Shown: positions 55,817-64,000 of the stretch, piece after piece
Layout: each line of letters begins with the position of its first letter
How positions within the stretch are numbered: position 1 is the stretch's first letter
Assembly (NCBI GenBank): GCA_003550325.1
Contig: QKWP01000012.1
Span: forward strand, 322,147-386,146
DNA length: 64,000 nucleotides
Source of the DNA: Gigaspora rosea
Taxonomy: Eukaryota > Glomeromycota > Glomeromycetes > Diversisporales > Gigasporaceae
Direction: 5' to 3'
Program-made: the position numbers and the translations under genes
The notes under the pieces: generated by a model
Databases searched by the model: none
What the model saw: the letters and a program-made list of their open reading frames with translations, nothing else
Told to the model about the DNA's origin: nothing

Positions 55817-56898
55817 TGTTGTCATATTTACTATGACCAAAACTTTTTTTACCCATGTACACATCCAAATATTCGCAGTGTCCACAACTGTCAAAGAATA
55901 TTTTGACTTTAAAATTTAATAAATTAGTCTAAGAAAGGTATAATTATATATTTTTTATAGTTCTGAATATTTTTCTGAAAAGAAAAGAATAAGTTATTTT
56001 AATAAAATTTTAAGTAATTTAGATTTATTGTTTTGTCCACAATTGTTCACAATTGTCCACAAATTGTCCAGAGCTGTTCTATGACAACACTGATTTTGAC
56101 CAATATTTTTTGATATTTTATAATTTAACCAAAATAAGCTGTGCAAAGCAATTTTTAAAATTAATATAAAATAATGAATAACTTTTAATAAACCAGTCCA
56201 TTTTTGATATTTTGCTACCAAAATATCTGTCTTGAAGAAACAATTCTAACAAGCCCAAACTCACTAAAATTTCAATCACGGAATCATAGGATTGCTAAGG
56301 TTCTTGTATTGTTTTTGATGAGAATTAAATTAGTTAAACTAATCTATTTTTATCAAATAATAATAAAAGATTAACAATCCTGTGATCTCATAACTGGATT
56401 TTAACAAATTTTGGCTTAAAAAAAAACTTTTAAAAAAGTTGTAGAAAAGAGTTTTGTAATCACAATAGCAGTTAAAATATTAAAATTAACTACTGTAGTA
56501 AATCATAAAATATAAATATTTTAGTTTTTGCAGCTATATATTTTTTTCTTTATATAAATAAAAAAGAAACAAATAACTATGAAAACTAAAATATTTATAT
56601 CTCACAATTTATAGGCTAATATTAATATATTTACTAATTAATACTATCTTCATGCTCTAAATAAACTTGCACTATGCATAAAAAATATGTCATATTGGTA
56701 TACTTTTTTTTATAATTTTAAAATTTAAAAAAAAGATGCTTAATTTTGATTTTTGATCAAAAATCCAAAATTAAATATTTTTTTATAAAATTTAAATTAT
56801 AAAGTAAAAATATACTATATAGTATATTTTTATATATAGAATATGTCTACTTAGAGAATTAAAATATAATTAATTAGTAAAATTTTGAGAATCATAAA

Positions 56899-57050
56899 GA
56901 CCGTGATATATATTACGTAATATTATTTTATCATAGAGCTACCCCCTCCCCCACATAAGACCAATTAGCCAATTAAATTATATAATTAGTCTTATATAAA
57001 AATTTTTTGACCACCTAGGATATTACGTAATATCTGTTATTGCCCTAACG
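56899..57050. mobile_element. 152-bp insertion with ATAA (or TAA) duplication
   Basis: It splits the arm GAATCATAA|TATTTTTT of a palindromic unit. ATAA occurs at 56895-56898 and 57051-57054. The ends are not clearly inverted, but ATATTACGTAATAT occurs near each end, as in the 40187 MITE. Confidence 0.65.
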
Positions 57051-57095
57051 ATAATATTTTTTATAATTTTATTAATAAAATTATAAAAAATATTA

Positions 57096-57972
57096 AGGTA
57101 AGTATAGGTATTATGCTGCAGTTAAATTTAACAGTCGCTATCACATTATCTAATGATCAGAATCAAACGATTTTGCTATAATTCAATTCGTCACATCGAG
57201 ACGAATTAAATGATAATTGATTTAGATCACTAGATCACATGATATTGCAAATTAAATAAAAGCTAAAAAATCAACAAATTATTATACGCTGTACCAATTA
57301 TGGCGCACACGAGATTCTTGTGATCTAGCAATTAGAATCAAACGATTTTGGTACCATTGAATTATCTCAGTGAGATAAGTTGAATGGTACTAGAATCATT
57401 TTATTCTAATCATTACACCACAATTTACTAGCAATAAAAAATTAAAATTCTAAAGAATAAAAAAATAACTTTGATGCATTGTTAGCAAATTAATTAATTA
57501 AGTAAATCGACCTTCATTAATAAACCAATTTTATTAATCGTTATATATTCTCCTTACCTCTAAATTTTTATAACAATTAGATAATTTTTTATTAATTGAT
57601 TTTTATAACACAAGTATACTTTTTACAAATAACTTAATAAAAAATTATCTAATTTTTATAAAAATTTAGAAGTAAGTAGAATTTGTAATAATGAACAAAA
57701 TTGTCTTAATAATGAAGGCCGATTTACTTAATAAAAAAAGTCACTATTAACATACTACGATTAGGTTTTATTAAATCCTTAATTTTATTTATTTTATTTA
57801 AGTATCAATATTTTGTGATCCAGTGACCAGAATCAGATAATTTTACTACTATTTGATTCATCTCATCATAATGAATCGAATGGTAGCAAAATCATTTGAT
57901 TCTGATCATTGGATCACAAGATATCACATGTGCACTATAATTGGTACTGCGCCATAATACCTATGCTTATCT
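57096..57972. mobile_element. 877-bp foldback element with TA duplication
   Basis: The ends are AGGTAAGTATAGGTATTATG and the inverse of AGATAAGCATAGGTATTATG. TA flanks both sides (57094-57095 and 57973-57974). Removing it restores AAAATAT-TA-TG…CTCAAAATTTTAC of the host palindrome. It contains three hairpins (57139-57243, 57313-57422, 57811-57922) and an inverted AAAATTATCTAATT / TTAGATAATTTTTTATTAA pair. No genes. Confidence 0.78.
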
Positions 57973-58574
57973 TATGTTCCTCAAAATTTTACTAATTAAT
58001 TGTATCTTAATTCTTTAAGTAAACTTGTTTTACATATAAAATATATTGTATTTTTTAATTTTAAAGAAATGCTTAATTTTAGATTTTTGATCAAAAATTA
58101 ATTCTAAAATTAAGCATCTTTTTTTTTAAAATTTACAAATATAAATAAACATATACAAATATAATATATTTTTATATATAGAGCAAGTTTATTTAGAGGA
58201 TTAAGGTATAATTAATTAGTAAAATTTTGAGAATCATAATATTTTTTATAATTTTATAATAAAATTATAAAAAAATAATATGATCCTCAAAATTTTACTA
58301 ATTAATTATATCTTTATGCTTTAAGTAGACTTGTTCTACATATAAAATAGATTATATTAGTATATATTTACTTTACAATTTAAAAAAATGCTTAAATTTG
58401 GAATTTTTTAATCAAAAATTCCAAATTAAGCATTTTTTCTTAAATTTTAAATATAAATAAAAATATACTAGATACTGATATGATGTATTTTTATGTATAG
58501 AACAAGTTTATTTAGAGTATAAAGGTAATATTATTAGTACAAGTGTTTGTGGGGTGCCACTGGCGCCCTTTTTC

Positions 58575-58774
58575 TATACATTTGTCTAAAGTACTACGTT
58601 TATTCTAAAAAAAAAACGTTAATGTTAGATATATAATATAAAAAAAATAAATAAATAAAAAATAAATTAAAAAAAAAAACTAATATCTACGCCCGTTATG
58701 GCTATGTCCATCTAAAGTACTACGTTCCAAAAAAAAAGAACGTTAGATATATATATATATATATGTTGTGTCCC
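58575..58774. repeat. ~130-bp tandem repeat, left block
   Basis: The unit contains TTTGTCTAAAGTACTACGTTC, an A8-10 run within GTTCT…AGAAC, AGATATATATATA and an A-rich spacer. About two copies; the array continues at 59765. Confidence 0.75.
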
Positions 58775-59764
58775 GATGCCCAATTCGGAATCGGGCTGCC
58801 CCAGATGAGAATTTTGTAGCAGAATTAGGACTTTAGGTGACTTTAGGGTTATGGTTAGGCTAGAGTTAGAGGTAGGTAGCTTAGTTGGCTTAGCTGATTT
58901 CCTAGTTGGGTCTCAATCACATAACCAGATATGTTATATTTATATAGCAGATAGCTGATAGATCGCTTACACATTGTTTATTAATGCTGTAATGTGCCCA
59001 ACTGTAATGCTAAAAAACGAAATAAAAGTCAGAATTATCGAGATTTAATAAGCGTTTATTTAATGTTTTTTTTTTTAATATTCATTTAACTTTATTTTTT
59101 CTGTATAAAAACGAATTCTCATTACTGAGATATTTCTAGTGCAAGGTGTCAAGAAGGACAAAATAATGCGGGACAAAATACACAACTACATCGACCAATT
59201 TCTAGATAAGTTATTTAATTCTATCATTATTATATCTATTTATATTTGTACGTGCTTTTTCTGTAACTAATTTATTTTGGGTATAGCGCAAATTTAATCA
59301 TAAACAATGTATCCAAATATGATTAATGGATACATTTAAATTATGAACCTTTCGTCAATTCTTATGCGACAGTATTCTCATGCTACATCCAATTTAATAA
59401 TATTATAACTACATATTATCATTAAAAAATCTATTAACGGAAATGTAATCATCGAATATTCCCATTTTAATAAAATTTCCTGTCCCGATGATTTTAATAA
59501 TAGCACACATTTAAAGTTACACTTTACAATTGTTATAAATTATGATGCCGGAAAGGAAAGACATCTTTGGCAATATGTAAATCTGCTTTAAGTGCCCTAG
59601 GGTATTCGTTGATGAAAAAAACCTGTTTTTGTGTATAACACGCGTAAATTATATTTTCTATTTTTGGGAAAATAAAAATTAATTAGCCGATTTTGAAAAA
59701 ATCGACTGGCTAAGCCGAAAATTTTTGGCTTAGCCGACTATTTTATATTGGCCAAAATCACTAT
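58775..59764. other. ~990-bp segment splitting the tandem array
   Basis: It begins GTTGTGTCCCGATGCCCAATTC with a CCCGAT…ATCGGG hairpin and ends with a hairpin GGCTAAGCCGAAAATTTTTG. It contains a G-rich TTTAGGGTTATGGTTAGG patch. No coding frame, no clear inverted ends. Probably an insertion. Confidence 0.4.
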
Positions 59765-60065
59765 GTTCATTCTAAAAAAAAAGAACATTAGATATATATA
59801 TATATATATATAAAAAGAAAAAAACTAACTACTACTAACGTGCTATGCCTATTCTAGCTACAGTCTATACATTTGTCTAAAGTACTACGTTCTTTCTAAA
59901 AAAAAAAGAATATTTGATATATATATAAAAAAAAGAAAAGACAAACTAATGTGCTACACCTGTTCTAACTACGTTCCATACATTTGTCTAAAGTACTATG
60001 TTCGTTTTAAAAAAAAAGAACACTAGATTTATAATAATAATAATAATAATAAAAACTAATGTCTA
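59765..60065. repeat. ~130-bp tandem repeat, right block
   Basis: About three copies of the unit seen at 58575-58774 (CTAATGTGCTACRCCTGTTC, ATACATTTGTCTAAAGTACTA, AGAACATTAGATATATA). Confidence 0.78.
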
Positions 60066-61019
60066 TGCTACTTTTGACTAAGAAAAGAATAAGACCATTT
60101 GTATTATAATAAAAAATAACACGTCAAAAACGAAGAACGGCTGATACCTTTATATGAATGTCAAGGCTTCTAGTGACGGAAGTTTTAAAAAATAAAAAAA
60201 AACAATTTTATTTATATAATTGTCAATCTTTAATGTGATTGGCTAATCATATAAGAGTCACCATAACTATTTATAATTTCAAATTTATTATGACATTACA
60301 GCTGATTCTAGTAGGACACATGACAAATTTTGTGATAATCGAATTTTAACTGATCATTTTATTTTAAATTTTCTCATGGCAATTGATTTTTTTTTATTCC
60401 CATTATTAAGCAGCGCCATTTACTGTTTATTATATACTCATATAAGAAATTAGTAGATAATTAAACTTACTATAGGTAATTGTTCTTGTGCTTGTTCTTG
60501 CACTTGCACTTAAATTTGTAAACATTCTTGTTCTTGTGTTTGTTTTTGCATTTGCCCAAGACTATATATACAAAATGTTTTCAAATATGTGAAACATTTG
60601 ATTGACTTTTTTAGTCCAAATGTTTTACAATTTTTGAGAGTGGTTTAATGGCGTTAATAAGAGCATTAAAATGATATAATAATTATTTAAATATTATAAT
60701 TATTAAAAATGATATAATAATTACTTGAAAGCTATAATAATTACTTGCTATAATAATCGTTATAATCATCTTACATATTTATGTTAGTTTCCCACGTTAG
60801 GTCACATTTTTCAGGTTCGACCAATCAAAAACATTAAAGTGCACAAATTCATAATACCCACAATTATTTCTGTTTAGAAGTCCAAAATTGGTTGCAGCCA
60901 ATCAAAAACATTTAAACGGACAAACTCTGAATCATGTAGTATAGATAGAAGATAGTGTTAACCTTAAGAGTTTTCACCTTTTTGCCTATAACTTTCGACC
61001 CAAAGAAGTTAGGAAGATG
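60066..61019. other. AT-rich noncoding DNA
   Basis: Includes a TTCTTG/CTTGCACTTG-rich tract (60478-60560) and a diverged duplication with GRCCAATCAAAAACATT (60817 and 60897). No gene. Confidence 0.45.
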
Positions 61020-61580
61020 AAACAACTACCATTGGATTCAGCTCATCGAGACGCTTCTAATGAGCTATAGATCATGTGATTCTGATCACGGGATCACAAG
61101 ATCGGAAGACACTTGTGTTGAACTATTAATAGAACAAGATAGACAAATATCTTAACCTTATTAGGCAATAATACTGCGTTCAAAATCTTACGAATCTAAA
61201 GGATCTAAATGATCTTAAGGATCTAACATATCTAACATATCTAACATATCTTTCATATCTTTTATATATATTTTATCTTTTATATCTTTTATATATAACA
61301 TATCTATTAGTTTCGCATTACCTTTAGTACTATAAATAGTTTTTAAATTGAATTTGTATATCTTTATTGTAATAATTTATACATGTAATTTCTCTATAAA
61401 TACACTGCTTTCAGCCCTCTGGGAAGTGCAGTGTCTTCATACACTGGAATATAATAAAGATACAATTCTTAGTATCCTCATATACTATTAATTGTTTGCC
61501 TCTTTGCCTTAATACATAAATCACTCAAAAACCTCTTTGTTAAGTCCCATTTGGACGCCATAAACTCTAAAGCTGTCAAG
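61020..61580 (+). mobile_element. LTR-like retroelement segment
   Basis: It has the hairpin motif CTACCATTGGATTCAGCTCA near 61028, (ACATATCTA)n-like repeats (61225-61310), a TATA box (CTATAAATACAC, 61391), AATAAAG (61453), AGTATCCTCATATACT (61471-61486), then GCCTCTTTGCC and TTTGGACGCCATAA. The order matches 19891-20430. Confidence 0.45.
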
Positions 61581-62620
61581 TTATAGTCGTCATACTATAT
61601 TCAGCAGTCTCCTGAAGTTCTGGAAGAGGTGAATTTCCAGGTTGACAATAGATAGATACAGTGTTAGGTTTAAATTAGTTCGCATTGGGATTATTACGAT
61701 TTCTATCATGATACTATTATAAACCTTACTATTTTGGCGATATACAGTATCAGGTATATGACTCACTAACGCATATTATTAACATTATCCACATCTCAGT
61801 TAATACAATGTCAATAATACAAAAGGCACATAGCAAACAAAACTTGATTCTTTAAAAAAAATGTAAAATTGTTTGATAGCTAATTCATTAAAAAATTTAA
61901 TCGACTTTGCTGTATCCAACAGAATGTGGGAAAATTCATTGGTTATAACATACATTAAATCTGCTGATCGATCATTTGCATAATTAATGTATAACAGATT
62001 CATCATTTATTTGTAATTGATAAATTACACATACCCTTAAAGACTAAAATTTATTTACACACTTATACTAACCAAGCAAGAAATTAAACATGATACTATA
62101 TGTCATAAGGCCATAAATGCTAATGACATATTTGATATAATAAATATTGCGAATTTCTCATGGCATGTACTTGTGACCACTTAAGGCATCCAATTTTTGC
62201 ATGTGCAAAATGATTAGTAAAAATGTACCGGATACTCATAATAGGCGATTAATTTTATAATATTTGGAAATGTTTGAAAATTATAATAATTTTGATAATT
62301 TTATTAATAAAATTATAAAAATATTATTATTTTCAAAATTCTACTAAATCTCTTTCAACCTCTAATTAAAGTTGTAGAAGATTGTATTCTAATTAAATAG
62401 TAGTTAAAATATTAAAATTGGTCTAGTAAATCATATAATATAAGTATTTTAGTCTTCATAACTATTTGTTTATTTATTACAGTGCAACTATCTTAGTTAA
62501 ACAAATAAAAATTTTTAGTGGCCAAATTTAGATTTTATTTTTATATATATGAATAGACCAATTTAAAAATTTAGCTAATATTTATATATATAATAGGCAA
62601 ATTTAAATTTTTAATATAAG
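61581..62620. other. AT-rich noncoding DNA
   Basis: A diverged copy of the 54-58 kb palindrome lies at about 62265-62345. No gene was recognised. Confidence 0.45.
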
Positions 62621-64000
62621 GAGAAACCTACTCCCCATGACTTTGGAAAATTTATTATGATCCTATTCTCAGCTATATAAACTCAAAATACAGCTCAAAA
62701 CTTCTTAAAATGTCTTCTCAATCTCCATTAGAAACAATCTTTTCATCTGTACCAACTACTACAACAATACCACCTCTAGCCTTTATGGATGATACAGTAT
62801 GGCACTGTGAATCCAAAAATGACCTCCAAAATATTTTAAATGACATATCAGAACTTTACCAATTAAATAACATACAGGGTAACCCATCCAAATCAGATCT
62901 CATTCACATTTTACCCAACAAAACATCACCTAATACTACTAAAGATACAACTCCTCTGAACTTCAATAACCAACCAATTATACCTCGTAAACCTAATGAA
63001 ACAATTAGATATCTAGGAATCTTCTTAGATGGAAAAGGATCAACTAAACCTACACTTGAAAAAATTTTTAGCAAAATTTCTCAATTTATTCACATTACCC
63101 AATACAAAAAACTTCTTCCTATACAAATTTCTCGACTGTTTAAAACCATTATTTCACCATCAATTGAATATCTACTTCAAATCTGCTTCCATTCACAAAA
63201 ACAACTCCAACGGCTTTCAAGCCTTCTAACAAAATGCACAAAACACATGCTCCACTTATCGACAAATACAAACAACGATATACTTACTAATCCGCAATTA
63301 CTTAATATTCCAACACTTAATAAACTCATACTACAAGTTAGTAGTAGCAATATAGAAAGATGCTTTAAAACTAAAAAACTTTTAAATCAAATTTCTATAC
63401 ACCGTATCAAGGAATGGCTTTTCAAAATATGGAAACCTCTTCTAACACGAGATACAATTCTTCAAAATTATAGGAAAACTATTAATTTTACTATAATATC
63501 CTAACTTTATCACTTATATAAAAATAATATACTCCTTAACAACTCCTACTTGAACCAACTTACAACTTACAAACAAACTAACCAATTAAACAACATCTAC
63601 AACTTTATCCCATCCCCAAATTATTCAACAATCTTAAGTCTTAAAAACAATAAAATTCTCTTTCTCGAACAACTTCTTACAGCTGACAACTACAACCTTC
63701 TTCCTTGGAAAAACATATATCTTAGAACATTCAAATCCCCTCGAGGCCCTATTCCAAGCTGGTTCAAAACACTCTCCAACCAAATATCCACCTCACCTAT
63801 ACTTCATATGTGGCCCAATATCCAACTTTTACCAATCAATCCATTTTTAAATACACTTAACCTTATCACACCTCAATTCGATAACCCCAAAAATACATGG
63901 ACTCTTTACATCTCATCCTCCAATTGGCAAATAGGCAAAATAACAAATACATCCAACTCTTTATTACTCTTCCAAAACTACCAAATTATCAACTCAACAT
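62621..64000 (+). pseudogene. LINE reverse transcriptase, 5'-truncated, continues past the window
   Basis: Reverse transcriptase homology starts abruptly at 62621 with GETYSP-stop-LWKIYYDPI, the region after motif B (QGxxxSP). The active-site motif follows as LAFMDDTVWH (62777-62806), the FxDD form. It continues as KSDLIHILPNK, RYLGIFLDG (motif D region, about 63007) and a thumb-like domain to 63504. A +1 shift near 63490-63510 moves the frame. That frame (YHLYKNNILLNNSYLN…LPWKNIYLRTFKSPRG…TWTLYISSS) is then open to the window end. The abrupt 5' end is typical of incomplete target-primed reverse transcription. One stop and one frameshift suggest it is dead. Confidence 0.85.

Larger units (their letters stand above)
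54300..58540. repeat. Array of alternating palindromic units
   Basis: Diverged units alternate two palindromes. One is AATTAGTAAAATTTTGAGAATCATA + ATATTTTTTATAATTTTAT and its inverse. The other is GCTTAATTTTGGATTTTTGATC and its inverse. Links resemble CAAGTTTACTTAGAG. A clean first-type palindrome is at 58209-58309; others are at about 54850-54960 and 56868-58003 (the latter split by two insertions). A distant copy is at about 62265-62345. Confidence 0.75.

Overview
The window is a very AT-rich stretch of eukaryotic DNA dominated by transposable elements. It most probably comes from a fungus of the arbuscular mycorrhizal group (Glomeromycotina, Rhizophagus/Gigaspora-like). Clues are the one intact host-type gene (an F-box protein with 28-residue leucine-rich repeats, a form greatly expanded in those fungi), short GT-AG introns, and a TE mix of MULE, Crypton-like, Helitron, LINE and many foldback MITEs. 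The group assignment is inference; no marker gene is present.

Layout. 1-2.66 kb: noncoding DNA with two small MITEs. 2.7-8.3 kb: a three-layer nest, in which a degenerate ~120-bp tandem array holds a 5'-truncated LINE tail (3271-7988), which holds a decayed MULE (4247-7810). 8.3-12.9 kb: noncoding, with an LTR-like segment and inverted repeats. 12.96-14.4 kb (minus) and 37.3-38.35 kb (plus): two diverged copies of one unrecognised multi-exon gene with a shared promoter. 15.36-16.55 kb: the F-box/LRR gene. 20.6-24.5 kb: a broken Crypton-like tyrosine recombinase gene carrying a 1.43-kb foldback element and bracketed by two inverted copies of a 286-bp hAT-type MITE. 25 kb: a scrap of an AMP-binding (acyl-CoA synthetase-like) gene.

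26.9-30.8 kb: a 3.8-kb DNA transposon with a decayed DDE transposase and what looks like a captured AAA+ ATPase exon. 30.9-34.8 kb: a dense run of MITEs, some nested, and an LTR-like piece. 35.2-36.6 kb: two short non-autonomous Helitrons joined head to tail and filled with a ~21-bp minisatellite. 39.7-41.8 kb: three MITEs, two with TAA duplications. 42.8-52.6 kb: a 9.2-kb Helitron with a complete Rep/helicase reading frame, broken only by five stop codons, inserted in an hAT-type MITE that still has its 8-bp target duplication. 53.6-58.5 kb: an hAT-like MITE, a perfect foldback, and a long array of alternating palindromes with further insertions. 58.6-60.1 kb: a tandem array. 61.0-61.6 kb: an LTR-like segment. 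62.6 kb to the end: a 5'-truncated LINE reverse transcriptase running out of the window.

The genes do not form a pathway; the window is best read as a layered record of insertions. Several layers have exact target-site duplications, and in four cases removing the insert restores a recognisable repeat present elsewhere in the window. Coordinates of element ends with a stated duplication are exact; other boundaries are approximate. No database search was possible, so family names rest on motif recognition.
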